From contig BPGE01000001.1 of the NCBI GenBank assembly GCA_026002875.1, positions 3,844,001-3,908,000 of the forward strand: a DNA stretch of 64,000 nucleotides, given 5' to 3'. Origin of the DNA: Bryobacteraceae bacterium (GTDB taxonomy: Bacteria > Acidobacteriota > Terriglobia > Bryobacterales > Bryobacteraceae). Below are positions 52,754-61,618 of this stretch, piece by piece. The number at the start of each line of letters is the position of its first letter. Position 1 is the first letter of the stretch. A program made the position numbers and the translations under genes. The notes under the pieces are model-generated. The model saw nothing but the letters and a program-made list of their open reading frames with translations, was not told the origin of the DNA and did no database searches.

Positions 52754-53410
52754 TCAATGTTTCTGGGCGACGAGGCGGACGATGCGCGCCCGTGCGTCAT
52801 GCGAATCGTTGCCCCACTCGGAGGGCATCTGGCGGTCCTCGTAGCGGAGGATGCGCAGGCGCTCGTAGAGGTTCAGCAGCTGGTTGTCATGGAAGCCCGT
52901 GACGGCGTAGCCGGCGGAGGCGATCGAGAGGGCTTCGATATGCCTGCCTTCGATGAGCAGCAGCCCGCCGGGCTTGAGGGCTTCGATGAACTTGCGGGCG
53001 GCGCGCGCGGCGAGCGGTTCCGTGTACAGGCAGAGGATCAGGTCGTAAGAGGCGCGCGGGAGGTCCATCTTCTCGACATCGCCGACCCGCGCGTCGAACT
53101 CGACCTTGAGCCTCGAAGCCTCCTCTCGGGCTTTGCGGACGGCCGCCTCGGACAGATCGACGCCGGTGACTTTCCAGCCTTTGCGGGCGAGGTAGATGGC
53201 GTTGCGGCCGTTGCCCATGCCGGCGTCGAGGGCCACGCCTGCCGGCAGGTTCGCTGTCGTCTCCAGCACGAGCGCGCTGGGATTGACCGGAACGCGGGCG
53301 TCGGGGTTCAGATAGACCTGGTCCCACGTCTGGGGCGCCTTCTGCCGGGTCTGTGCAGGCAGCAGAGACAGCGGAACCAGCGCGGCGAGCACGGCGAGGC
53401 GATTCATCAT
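52754..53410 (-). CDS. Exported SAM-dependent methyltransferase
   Basis: 218 residues. Signal peptide (MMNRLAVLAALVPLSLLPAQ), then a class I methyltransferase: VALDAGMGNGRNAIYLARKG (motif I), VTGVDLSEAAVRKAREE, LPRASYDLILCLYTEPLA and EALKPGGLLLIEGRHIE. The pattern is close to TehB/tellurite-type methyltransferases, but with an export signal. It is the second signal-bearing methyltransferase in the window (the other is at 2100-2783). Its ATG overlaps the stop of the CusF-like gene by one base (TAATG). Confidence 0.83.
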   Translation of the reverse strand: MMNRLAVLAALVPLSLLPAQTRQKAPQTWDQVYLNPDARVPVNPSALVLETTANLPAGVALDAGMGNGRNAIYLARKGWKVTGVDLSEAAVRKAREEASRLKVEFDARVGDVEKMDLPRASYDLILCLYTEPLAARAARKFIEALKPGGLLLIEGRHIEALSIASAGYAVTGFHDNQLLNLYERLRILRYEDRQMPSEWGNDSHDARARIVRLVAQKH

Positions 53411-53724
53411 TACTCCACTACGACGTCGGTGAGCCAGTAGTTCAGATCATTTACGTTGACCGTGGCGCGGATGACGGCGCCTTCCTTCAGCCTGGCGAAG
53501 TCCTCTTCCTTCGGGATCGGGAATTCCATCGTCATCGCTTCCATCCATCCGTCGATCTTCTCGTGGTCGATGGAGGCGATGCGGGCTTCCGGACGGAGGC
53601 GGAGGACCTTGCCGCGAAGCTGGTAGCGCTGCTTCGGTTCGCCGTAATCGAACTTGGGCTCGCGCCGCGTGCCGCAGGCGGCGGCGAACACCGCAACGAG
53701 AGCCAGAATCTGGCGGCGCTGCAT
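53410..53724 (-). CDS. Copper-binding periplasmic protein (CusF-like fold), lipoprotein
   Basis: 104 residues with GGAGG upstream. A lipobox (VFAAACG) gives lipidation at Cys17. The body matches the CusF/copper-binding (PF11604) pattern: YQLRGKVLRLRPEARIASID, HEKIDGWMEAMTMEFPI (the metal-binding Met residues) and LKEGAVIRATVNVNDLNYWL. It probably binds Cu(I) or Ag(I). It lies between the GCDH gene (24 nt) and the methyltransferase gene (1-base overlap). Confidence 0.83.
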   Translation of the reverse strand: MQRRQILALVAVFAAACGTRREPKFDYGEPKQRYQLRGKVLRLRPEARIASIDHEKIDGWMEAMTMEFPIPKEEDFARLKEGAVIRATVNVNDLNYWLTDVVVE

Positions 53725-53747
53725 GGGGATACCTCCGGTCTCCAATC

Positions 53748-54917
53748 TTACTTGTAGGCGGCGACGCCTGTCAGGCGCTCCCCGATGACCAGCGTGTGGA
53801 TGTGGTCCGTGCCCTCGTACGTCTTGACCGACTCGAGATTGCACATGTGGCGCATGACCGGATAGTCGTCGACGATGCCGTTGGCGCCGAGCAGGTCGCG
53901 GGCGATCCGGGCGCAGTCGAGCGCGATGGCGACGTTGTTGCGCTTGAGCATCGAGATGTGGGCGAAGTCGAGCCTGCCCTGGTCTTTCAGGCGCCCGCAG
54001 TGCAGGGCGAGCAGCTGGCCCTTGGTGATCTCGGTGGCCATCCAGGCGAGCTTCTCCTGCACCAGCTGATGGGAGGCGATGGGGCGGTTGTCGAACTGCT
54101 TGCGTTCGACCGAATACTGGCGAGCTACTTCCAGGCACTCCATGGCCGGACCGAGGACGCCCCAGCCGATGCCGTAGCGCGCCTGAGAGAGGCAGGAGAG
54201 CGCGGCCTTGAGGCCAACGGCGCCGGGCAGGCGCATCGATTCCGGCACGCGGCAGTCGGCGAAGGAAAGCGAGGAAGTGACCGAGGCGCGCATGGAGAGC
54301 TTGCCGTGGATGTCGGAGGCGCGGTAGCCGGGCGTGCCCTGCTCGACGAGAAAGCCGCGGATGCCCTCTTCCGTGCGCGCCCAGACGACGGCCAGATGCG
54401 CGGCCGTGCCGTTGGTAATCCAGGTCTTCTCGCCGTTGAGCACCCACGAATCCCCGTCCCGCACGGCCGTGGTCGTCATGCCGCCGGGGTTCGAGCCGAA
54501 ACCGGGTTCGGTGAGGCCGAAGCAGCCGACCATCTCGCCCGCGGCGAGCTTCGGCAGGTATTTCTTCTTCTGCTCCTCGCTGCCGTAGGCGAGGATGGGG
54601 AACATGACGAGCGCCCCCTGGACGGAGGCGAAGCTGCGCAGACCGGAGTCGCCGCGCTCAAGTTCCTGCATGATGAGTCCGTACTCGACGTTGGACATGC
54701 CGGCCGCCCCGTAGCCTTCGATGTTGGCGCCCAGAAAGCCCATTTCCCCCATCTCCGGAATCAGCTCGGAGGGAAAACGGCCCTGGTTGTAGCAGTCCTT
54801 GATGATGGGAATGACGCGGTCCTCCACCCATTGCCGCGTCGTCTGGCGGACCAGCTTCTCTTCGTCGCTCAACAGGGAGTCGATCAGGAGATAGTCAAAG
54901 CCGTGGTACGGGGGCAT
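53748..54917 (-). CDS. Acyl-CoA dehydrogenase, glutaryl-CoA dehydrogenase-like
   Basis: 389 residues from ATG 54917 (GGAGG 3 nt upstream, unusually close). Acyl-CoA dehydrogenase fold: CFGLTEPGFGSNPGGMTTTA, WVLNGEKTWITNGTAAHLAV, GKLSMRASVTSSLSFADCRV, ARQYSVERKQFDNRPIASHQ and the active-site region NLESVKTYEGTDHIHTLVIG, where YEGT carries the catalytic Glu. The DHIHTLVIGE tail and overall length are those of glutaryl-CoA dehydrogenase, which makes crotonyl-CoA in lysine/tryptophan breakdown. The longer reading through 54983 has no support. Divergent from the TPR gene at 54986. Confidence 0.88.
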   Translation of the reverse strand: MPPYHGFDYLLIDSLLSDEEKLVRQTTRQWVEDRVIPIIKDCYNQGRFPSELIPEMGEMGFLGANIEGYGAAGMSNVEYGLIMQELERGDSGLRSFASVQGALVMFPILAYGSEEQKKKYLPKLAAGEMVGCFGLTEPGFGSNPGGMTTTAVRDGDSWVLNGEKTWITNGTAAHLAVVWARTEEGIRGFLVEQGTPGYRASDIHGKLSMRASVTSSLSFADCRVPESMRLPGAVGLKAALSCLSQARYGIGWGVLGPAMECLEVARQYSVERKQFDNRPIASHQLVQEKLAWMATEITKGQLLALHCGRLKDQGRLDFAHISMLKRNNVAIALDCARIARDLLGANGIVDDYPVMRHMCNLESVKTYEGTDHIHTLVIGERLTGVAAYK

Positions 54918-54985
54918 ATGCCTCCATGGTAGTCCGTTGCGCGGCGGGTGAGATTTCTGCCGCCCTCGGGCCACTGAATCCATGT

Positions 54986-56734
54986 ATGGCGGCGATTCTG
55001 ATTCTGGCGCTGTGGCTGTCGAACCCGGCGGCGGAGGAAGCCGGCCGCGGGTACGCGGCTCTGCGCGCCGGGCAGTACGATGAGGCGGTAGCGGCGTTCG
55101 ACCGCGCGCTGCAGGCGGATCCCGCGCTCCGCCACGTCAGAAAGGATCTGGCCTACACGCTGCTGCGGCGGGGCGACCGCGAAGAGGCGCGGGACCATTT
55201 CGACCGGCTGCGCCGCGAGGATCCGTCAGACGAGCAGTCGGCTCTGGAGTATGCGTTTCTCTGCTACGAGACGCGGCGGGTGCAGGAGGCGCGGCGGACG
55301 TTCCATATGCTGCGTCTGGCGGCGAAGGATGAAAGAGTCCGGCAGACGGCGGCGGAGGCGTTCGAAAACGTGGACCGCCCTCTGCGCGAGGGCATCGAGC
55401 GGTGGAGCGAGGCCGTGCGGCGCGCGCCTCAGCAATGGTCCGCGCACGAGGAGCTGGCGCAGCTGGCGGAGATGCGCGATGAACTGGCGCTGGCGGCCGA
55501 ACATTACGAGCTGGCGTGGAAGCTGAGGCCGCAGAAGCTGGAGCTGCTGCTGGCGCTCGGGCGCGTGTGGCGCGAGCTCGGGCAGGAAGACAGGGCGCGG
55601 GCGGCGCTGGCGACGGCGTTGAAGCGCGGTTCGACGCGCGTGAGCGAGCAGGCGCGCGAGATGCTGCAGGGCGAGGCGCCGCAGACGGAACTGGCGGTGC
55701 CGGCTGCGCCCGCGGCGCCTGTTCAGGCGGCCATCCTCGCCGCGGCGCCCCTGCCGGCGCTGGAGATGGGGGAGCGGTCGCTGGCCGGAAGCTACCTGAA
55801 CGACGCCTACCGCTACTTCCGGATGGCGGTGGAAGAGGAGCCAGACAATGCGAAGGCGCAGTATCTGCTGGGCGTGACGGCGAACCTGCTGCAGAAGGAC
55901 GAGGAAGCGCTGCGCTGGTTCGCCCTGGCGCGCCGCGCCCGGGACGCCGGGATCGCGGAACGCGCCCGGGAGAGCTATCTGGCGCTGAAGCCCAAATACA
56001 GCCGGTTCCGCACCGAGGCCTGGGTGATTCCGTTCGTGTCCACCCGGTGGAGGGGGACTTTCGCGTTCGGTCAGGTGAAGGCGCAGTGGCGGCGGCCGTG
56101 GCTGCCGGTGGAGCCGTATCTTTCGCTTCGTTTCGTCGGCGACTCGGCTGGCGCGAGGCAGGCGTCGAAGGCGCTGCTGCCGCTTTATCTCAGCGAGAAG
56201 AGCCTGATCGCGGCGGTCGGCGCGAGCCGGACGCTGCACCGGACGACGTTCGCGTGGTTCGAGGCGGGACGGTCGTGGGCCTATGGCGAAAAGCGGTTTT
56301 ACGAGCCGCGGTGGCGGTGGGACGCACGCGGCGGCATCTCGCTGCTGAAGGGGTGGGGAACGCTTCTCGGCGGGCGCGAAGCCGGACTGTTCCATGAAGT
56401 GAACCTCGATGGCGTGTACGCCTCCCGCTTCCGCAACAACATGCTCGCGTATGCGCAGAACAGGAGCGGGTACACGTTCGCCCCCGTGCTCGGCGGCATG
56501 CAGTATCAGGTGTACGCGGTCTGGAACGTGACGGGAGACTGGCGGGGCGAGTACTGGGGGAATTTCGCCGAAGCCGGGCTCGGGGTCAGGGTGCTGAGTC
56601 CGGCGTTGCCGCAGGGGATGAGCTGGCGGGCGGAGTTCGTGCGCGGGGCGCACCTGCGGAACGAGTCGAACCCCTGGAGACAGAACTACTGGGATTTCAG
56701 GACAGGCATCTGGTATGCGCGCACCAAGTATTAG
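54986..56734 (+). CDS. Exported TPR protein with C-terminal outer-membrane beta-barrel-like domain (PgaA/NfrA-like layout)
   Basis: 582 residues. Signal (MAAILILALWLS), then 6-7 TPR units (AALRAGQYDEAVAAFDRALQ, LAYTLLRRGDREEARDHFDR, HYELAWKLRPQKLELLLALG, LALARRARDAGIAERARESY-like) up to ~residue 345. The C-terminal ~235 residues are rich in alternating aromatic strands (FRTEAWVIPFVSTRWRGTFA, FAWFEAGRSWAYGEKRFYEP, WRGEYWGNFAEAGLGVRVLS) and end RTGIWYARTKY, as in a 14-16-strand outer-membrane barrel. The layout matches PgaA and the NfrA C-terminus. It overlaps the following glycosidase-like gene by 20 nt. Role in polysaccharide export is an inference. Confidence 0.75.
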   Translation: MAAILILALWLSNPAAEEAGRGYAALRAGQYDEAVAAFDRALQADPALRHVRKDLAYTLLRRGDREEARDHFDRLRREDPSDEQSALEYAFLCYETRRVQEARRTFHMLRLAAKDERVRQTAAEAFENVDRPLREGIERWSEAVRRAPQQWSAHEELAQLAEMRDELALAAEHYELAWKLRPQKLELLLALGRVWRELGQEDRARAALATALKRGSTRVSEQAREMLQGEAPQTELAVPAAPAAPVQAAILAAAPLPALEMGERSLAGSYLNDAYRYFRMAVEEEPDNAKAQYLLGVTANLLQKDEEALRWFALARRARDAGIAERARESYLALKPKYSRFRTEAWVIPFVSTRWRGTFAFGQVKAQWRRPWLPVEPYLSLRFVGDSAGARQASKALLPLYLSEKSLIAAVGASRTLHRTTFAWFEAGRSWAYGEKRFYEPRWRWDARGGISLLKGWGTLLGGREAGLFHEVNLDGVYASRFRNNMLAYAQNRSGYTFAPVLGGMQYQVYAVWNVTGDWRGEYWGNFAEAGLGVRVLSPALPQGMSWRAEFVRGAHLRNESNPWRQNYWDFRTGIWYARTKY

Positions 56735-58550
56735 TTGCGGTCTGATTCTGCTGCTGATGTGGGCGGGGCCGCCCGCGCAGGGCGGCTGGAGCCGGGTGCT
56801 GGAGGCGGCGGGGCTGGATCCGTCCCGGTTAACGGTGCTGGAAGGCGACTCGGCGGCGGCGCGCGCGGCGGGCTTCGTGCCGGAGGGCGGAAGCATCGAA
56901 GTGCGCAGCGTGACCGACACGTTTCTGCCCTCGCTGCAGATCGTCTGGGAGAAGCCTGTCACGGTGCCCCGTTTCCGGGTTCCCGAACGGGCCGCGGTGT
57001 TTACACGGGAAAAGTGGACCGGAGCGCCGCTGGCGGCGGGATTCCGGGAGGGCGGGAAAGTGGTGTTCTGGACCGCGGCGCCCATCGGGGAGAAGGGCTA
57101 TGAGCGGTATCCTTACCTGGCGCAGGCGCTGGTCGAGCTGGGGCTCGAACCGCAGGCGGCCACGCGGGGCCTCTGGGCGTTCTTCGACTCTTCTTACCGC
57201 CTGCGCGCGGATCCCGAGTATCTGGCGGACCGCTGGCGCGCGGCGGGCATCAGCGCGCTCCATGTGGCGGCGTGGCATTACTGGGAGCCGGACGGGCAGC
57301 GGGACGAGTATCTGCGGAAGCTCGTGGCCGCCTGCCACCGCAGGGCCATTCACGTCTATGCGTGGATCGAGTTTCCGCATGTGAGCGAGGCGTTCTGGGA
57401 GGCCCATCCGCAGTGGCGGGAGAAGACGGCCACGGGCCAGGACGCGCATCTGGACTGGCGCAAGCTGATGAACCTGGCCGATCCGGACTGTTCTGCGGCC
57501 GTCGAGGCGGGCCTGCGGAATCTGCTCGGGCGGTTCGACTGGGACGGGGTGAACCTGGCCGAGCTGTACTTTGAATCCCTGGAGGGCTACCTCAACCCGG
57601 CGCGGTTCACGCCGTTCAATGAAAGGGTCCGCCAGGAATTCAAGGCCCTGGCGGGCGTCGATCCCGCGGATTTCTACAATCCGGCCTCGCGCGCCTACCA
57701 CGTGCGGGACGCCGGCCCGATGCGGCGATTCCTGGAATACCGGGCGCGGCTGGCGCACCGGCTTCAGGTCGAGTGGCTGGGCAAAGTGCGGAGCATGGCG
57801 GAGGAGAAGGGCGGGCTGGATCTGGTGCTGACGCATGTCGACGACCGGTTCGACACGGCCATGCGCGACAACCTGGGAGCGGACGCCGCGGCGCTGCTGC
57901 CCGAGGCGGCTCGCTTCGGGGCGGCGTTCCTCGTGGAAGATCCGGCGACGATCTGGAATCTCGGGCCCGAACGCTATGCGGAGCTGGCGCGGCGGTACGC
58001 TCCGATCACGCCGCCGGGCGTCCGGCTGGGCGCGGACATCAACATCGTCGAACGCTACCAGGACGTGTATCCGACTCGGCAGCAGACCGGCGGCGAGCTG
58101 TTCCAGCTTCTGCACTGGGCGGCGAAGTCGTTTCCGCAGGTGGCGGTCTATTTCGAAAATTCGATTCTGGCGCCCGACTGGGGGCTGGTCGGCGCTGCCG
58201 CGGCGGCGGCGCGTGTCCGCAGCGCGGCCAACGGCGGCATCGAGGTGGAATCGCCGAGTCCCGTGGCCGTCGCCTGGCAGGGATGCGCCGAAGTCGACGG
58301 GCAGCCCTGGCCTGTCTGGAGCCACGGAAAACTGCTGGTGCCGGCGGGGCGCCGGCGGGTGACGCCCTGCAGCGGACCGTTGCCGCCGGTTCTGGAAGAC
58401 TTCAATGGCGACATCGTCAGGCTCGAGCAGATCGACGGCATGTGGCGGCTCGAGTACGAGAGCCGCGCCCGGGCGATTGCCGTGCTTTCGGGCGGCGGAC
58501 GGCAGGTGCGGTTCTTCCCGCCGGGGCGTCATCAGGTCTGGCTGCGCTGA
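56715..58550 (+). CDS. Exported glycosidase-like TIM-barrel protein (GHL10/PgaB-hydrolase-like)
   Basis: 611 residues with signal peptide (ISCGLILLLMWAGPPAQG). Residues ~150-480 read as a (beta/alpha)8 barrel: LRADPEYLADRWRAAGISAL, HRRAIHVYAWIEFPHVSEAF, DWRKLMNLADPDCSAAVEAG, LLGRFDWDGVNLAELYFESL and GGLDLVLTHVDDRFDTAMRD. WDGVNLAEL and IEFPHVSEAF carry acidic residues in the positions used by GHL families. C-terminal ~120 residues are beta-rich. No exact family is claimed. Overlap with the TPR-barrel gene suggests joint work on one exported polysaccharide. Confidence 0.7.
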   Translation: MRAPSISCGLILLLMWAGPPAQGGWSRVLEAAGLDPSRLTVLEGDSAAARAAGFVPEGGSIEVRSVTDTFLPSLQIVWEKPVTVPRFRVPERAAVFTREKWTGAPLAAGFREGGKVVFWTAAPIGEKGYERYPYLAQALVELGLEPQAATRGLWAFFDSSYRLRADPEYLADRWRAAGISALHVAAWHYWEPDGQRDEYLRKLVAACHRRAIHVYAWIEFPHVSEAFWEAHPQWREKTATGQDAHLDWRKLMNLADPDCSAAVEAGLRNLLGRFDWDGVNLAELYFESLEGYLNPARFTPFNERVRQEFKALAGVDPADFYNPASRAYHVRDAGPMRRFLEYRARLAHRLQVEWLGKVRSMAEEKGGLDLVLTHVDDRFDTAMRDNLGADAAALLPEAARFGAAFLVEDPATIWNLGPERYAELARRYAPITPPGVRLGADINIVERYQDVYPTRQQTGGELFQLLHWAAKSFPQVAVYFENSILAPDWGLVGAAAAAARVRSAANGGIEVESPSPVAVAWQGCAEVDGQPWPVWSHGKLLVPAGRRRVTPCSGPLPPVLEDFNGDIVRLEQIDGMWRLEYESRARAIAVLSGGGRQVRFFPPGRHQVWLR

Positions 58551-58611
58551 CCGGCGGCGCCGGGCAGCCGCCTTTCTGCATCCTGCCTGCGGCAGGCGCA
58601 TCCAATGGGGC

Positions 58612-59136
58612 ATGATGCGCCGATTCCTGCTGACAGGAGCTCTGTTTGCCATGTCCGCCCTGGCTGCTTCTTCCATCTACGAATTCACCCTGAAGACGAT
58701 CGATGGCGCGCCTGCGCCCCTGAAGCAGTATCAGGGCAAGGTGGTTCTGATCGTCAACGTGGCCAGCCGGTGCGGCTACACGCCGCAGTATGCGGGTCTC
58801 GAGCAGCTCTACCGCAAATACAAGGACCGCGGGTTCGTCATCATCGGCGTGCCGGCGAACAACTTCGGCGGTCAGGAGCCGGGCACGGACGCGGAGATCA
58901 AGGAATTCTGCACGCGGAAATACGACGTGACCTTCCCGATGATGTCGAAGGTGTCGGTGAAGGGCAGCGACATGACGCCGCTGTATCAGTTCCTGACGTC
59001 GAGCGCCGGCGGCGACGTGAAGTGGAACTTCACCAAGTTTCTGGTCGGCAAGGACGGCAAGGTGATCGGCCGCTTCGAGCCGGGCGTGAAGCCGGATGCG
59101 CCGGAGCTGATCGCAGCCATCGAGAAAGCCCTGTAA
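58612..59136 (+). CDS. Glutathione peroxidase family protein, exported
   Basis: 174 residues. N-terminal signal-like region (FLLTGALFAMSALAAS), then the GPx core: VVLIVNVASRCGYTPQY with the peroxidatic Cys54 (no selenocysteine), FVIIGVPANNFGGQEPG (Gln88) and VKWNFTKFLVG (Trp, Asn), the complete Cys-Gln-Trp-Asn tetrad. In bacteria these enzymes use thioredoxin or glutathione to reduce peroxides. Starts ATG 58612 or 58615. A short GC palindrome (GCCTGCGGCAGGC, 58585-58597) lies upstream. Confidence 0.92.
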   Translation: MMRRFLLTGALFAMSALAASSIYEFTLKTIDGAPAPLKQYQGKVVLIVNVASRCGYTPQYAGLEQLYRKYKDRGFVIIGVPANNFGGQEPGTDAEIKEFCTRKYDVTFPMMSKVSVKGSDMTPLYQFLTSSAGGDVKWNFTKFLVGKDGKVIGRFEPGVKPDAPELIAAIEKAL

Positions 59137-59213
59137 GAGGCTGATCCCTCCGGCCGTCTGGTACGCTGGAGGGGAGCCGTGCCGACTGCGCCGGCTTGCC
59201 CCGACACGCGTCC

Positions 59214-60191
59214 ATGGCCAACATTCTCGTCACCGGAGGCGCCGGCTACATTGGCGCGCATACGGCCCGGCTTCTGCTCGAAGAGGGCCACGACGTCCAG
59301 GTTCTGGACGATCTGAGCAAGGGCTACGCCCACAACGTCCCCAAGGGCCGCCTGCACATCATCAACCTGCACGACACCGCGTCGCTCGATGCGCTGTTTT
59401 CGGCGCACCGGTTCGACGCGGTGATTCATTTCGCGGCTCTGATCGCCGTGGGCGAGAGCATGCAGGAGCCCGAGCGGTATTTCCGGAACAATGTCGGCGG
59501 ATCCGTGGCGCTGTTCGAGATGATGCGGCGCTACGGCGTCCGCAGGCTGGTCTTCAGCTCCACGGCGGCGGTCTATGGCGATCCCGATGCGACGCCCATT
59601 CCGGAGGACGCGCCGCTGCGCCCGAAGAACCCTTACGGCGAGTCCAAGCGCATGGTGGAGAGGATTCTGGAGTGGCTGGACGAAACGTCGGGGCTGAGGA
59701 GCGTCAGTCTCCGCTACTTCAACGCCTGCGGCGCCGAGCCGCGCTACGGCATCGGCGAAGAGCACCAGCCGGAGACGCATCTGATCCCGCTGATTCTCCG
59801 CGCCGTGCAGACAGGCGAACCGCTGACGGTTTACGGGGACGACTATCCCACGCCGGATGGCACGTGCATCCGCGACTACATCCACGTCTCCGATCTGGCT
59901 CTGGCGCACGTCAGGGCGCTGGACTATCTGATGCAGGGCGGGCGGAGCGACGTGTTCAATGCGGGTACCGGGCGGGGGTATTCGGTTCTGGAGGTGATCC
60001 GGGCGGCGGAGAAAGCGACAGGCATGCCCGTGCCGTTCCGTTTCGGCCCGCGGCGCGAAGGGGACGCGGCCGTGCTGGTTGCAGACAGCTCCAAGCTCCA
60101 GAAAACACTGGGATGGAAGCCTCAGTACGAGACGCTGGAGGCGATGGTGGGCACGGCCTGGGAGTTCGCGCAGTCCCGCCGTCGGCGGTGA
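59214..60191 (+). CDS. galE: UDP-glucose 4-epimerase
   Basis: 325 residues from ATG 59214. Extended SDR with ILVTGGAGYIGAHTARLLLE, VIHFAALIAVGESMQEPERY, FSSTAAVYGDP (Ser/Thr), NPYGESKRMVERIL (Tyr, Lys), SLRYFNACGAEPRYGIGEEH, TPDGTCIRDYIHVSDLALAH and GRGYSVLEVIRAAEKATG. All are typical of GalE. Interconverts UDP-glucose and UDP-galactose. TACGCT at 59162-59167 may be a -10 element, but spacing to the ATG is long and no -35 was found. Confidence 0.94.
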   Translation: MANILVTGGAGYIGAHTARLLLEEGHDVQVLDDLSKGYAHNVPKGRLHIINLHDTASLDALFSAHRFDAVIHFAALIAVGESMQEPERYFRNNVGGSVALFEMMRRYGVRRLVFSSTAAVYGDPDATPIPEDAPLRPKNPYGESKRMVERILEWLDETSGLRSVSLRYFNACGAEPRYGIGEEHQPETHLIPLILRAVQTGEPLTVYGDDYPTPDGTCIRDYIHVSDLALAHVRALDYLMQGGRSDVFNAGTGRGYSVLEVIRAAEKATGMPVPFRFGPRREGDAAVLVADSSKLQKTLGWKPQYETLEAMVGTAWEFAQSRRRR

Positions 60192-60253
60192 GGTTCCGGG
60201 CCGGATGTAACCGGAAGAGTGCGCTTGTGCGCCTTTTCCCAGTAGAGCGCGTC

Positions 60254-60269
60254 TAAGATCTGGAAAGGA
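60254..60269 (+). promoter_or_regulatory. -10 element and Shine-Dalgarno of the HlyD-family gene
   Basis: TAAGAT (60254-60259), the same hexamer as that before the tRNA, is followed by AAAGGA (60264-60269), 13 nt ahead of ATG 60283 and 22 nt ahead of an in-frame ATG at 60292. Confidence 0.4.
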
Positions 60270-60282
60270 ATTTTGTGTTTCC

Positions 60283-61596
60283 ATGCCGGCGATGACTCAT
60301 CCAGCGCCTTCGACAGGCCCCGGGCAGGCGCCCGAGACCCCGAGGCGGCACAGGCCTTCCCTGACGCGCCCGCTCCTGATCGTGGCCGGACTGGCTGCCG
60401 CAGGCGTGGGAGCGTGGCTCTACCTGCGCGCGGAACGTCAGGCCGGGGAGGCGCAAACCGTGCTGGCCGCCACGCGGACGGCCACCGTGCAGCGCGGCGC
60501 GCTGGAGGTGCGCCTGCGGATCGCCGGTTCCACGTCGGCCAAGGATTACGTCAACATCACGGCGCCCCGGCTGAGCGGGCCGGACGCCGGCCCGCTGATC
60601 ATCCTGAAGCTGGCCGAGGCGGGCAGAATGGTGCAGCCGGGCGACGTCGTGCTCGAGTTCGATCCGCAGAGCATGCGGGATCACCTCGACGACACGATCG
60701 ACGGCCTGCGGGACCGGCAGAACGACGTCGCCAAGCGCAAGGTCAACAACGAGCTGCGCATGGAGAACCTGCAACAGTCCCTGCGGCAGGCCAAGGCGGC
60801 CGTAGACAAGGCCGCGCTGGACTACAAAACTCTGGACGTGCGCACCGATATCGACCGCGAACTGTTGCGGCTCGCGCTGGAAGAGGCGGAGGCTGCATAC
60901 AAGGAAATGCTCGCGGAAGTCTCCCTGACGGAGCAGTCCCTGGCCGCCGATCTTCGCAACGCCGAAATCGGCATGAGGATGGAAGAGCTGCACGTCAAGC
61001 GTCACGAAGTGGACCTGACGAAGCTGGTGGTGCGCGCGCCCATGGCCGGCATGGTGGTGCTGCAGACGACGTTCCGTCCGGGCGGCGATCAGGTGACCCT
61101 GGCCGTGGGCGACCGCCTCGGTCCGGGGCAGCCCGTGATGAAGATCATCAATCCGGAGAAGATGATGGTGGAGGGCACGGTGAACCAGGCCGAAGTGACG
61201 CGGCTGCGCATCGGCCAGGAAGCCGTCATCGGGCTGGATGCGTTTCCTGAGGCGAGCTACCGCGGCAAGGTGTATTCGATCGGCGCCATCGGCGTGGGCA
61301 GCCGCCGGGAGAACTATTACATCCGCAACATCCCGGTGCAGGTGATCATCGAAAACCCCGACCGCCGCGTGATCCCGGACCTGTCCGCTTTCGCCAACGT
61401 GCTGGTAGACCGGCAGGAGAACGCGCTCCTGGTGCCCGCTTCCGCCGTGGGCGAGCAGGAGGGCAGGACTTTCGTGCACGTCCGAACGGCGAAGGGCTTC
61501 GAGAAGCGCGAGGTCAAGACCGGACTGAGCAACGGCGTGCAGACGGCGATCCTCGAAGGGCTGAACGAGGGCGACGTCGTCCGCGCGCAGTTCTGA
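60283..61596 (+). CDS. HlyD-family periplasmic adaptor (RND/ABC efflux)
   Basis: 437 residues with an N-terminal membrane helix (PLLIVAGLAAAGVGAWLYLR) after a Pro-rich cytoplasmic tail. Membrane-fusion-protein fold: biotinyl-lipoyl-like half (SGPDAGPLIILKLAEAGRMV, QPGDVVLEFDPQ), a long coiled coil (~125-235, NDVAKRKVNNELRMENLQQS) and the second half with VVRAPMAGMVVLQTTFRPGG, then a beta-barrel domain (IGQEAVIGLDAFPEASYRGK) and a membrane-proximal domain. Links an inner-membrane pump with an outer-membrane channel; neither partner lies in the window, so the substrate is open. No gene follows on this strand before the convergent fusion gene. Confidence 0.9.
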   Translation: MPAMTHPAPSTGPGQAPETPRRHRPSLTRPLLIVAGLAAAGVGAWLYLRAERQAGEAQTVLAATRTATVQRGALEVRLRIAGSTSAKDYVNITAPRLSGPDAGPLIILKLAEAGRMVQPGDVVLEFDPQSMRDHLDDTIDGLRDRQNDVAKRKVNNELRMENLQQSLRQAKAAVDKAALDYKTLDVRTDIDRELLRLALEEAEAAYKEMLAEVSLTEQSLAADLRNAEIGMRMEELHVKRHEVDLTKLVVRAPMAGMVVLQTTFRPGGDQVTLAVGDRLGPGQPVMKIINPEKMMVEGTVNQAEVTRLRIGQEAVIGLDAFPEASYRGKVYSIGAIGVGSRRENYYIRNIPVQVIIENPDRRVIPDLSAFANVLVDRQENALLVPASAVGEQEGRTFVHVRTAKGFEKREVKTGLSNGVQTAILEGLNEGDVVRAQF

Positions 61597-61618
61597 AGCG
61601 CGCGCCAGACTGCTTCCT

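Noticed and set aside
58771-58788. Selenocysteine at the glutathione peroxidase active site
   Set aside because: The codon in SRCGYTP is TGC (Cys); no in-frame TGA is involved.
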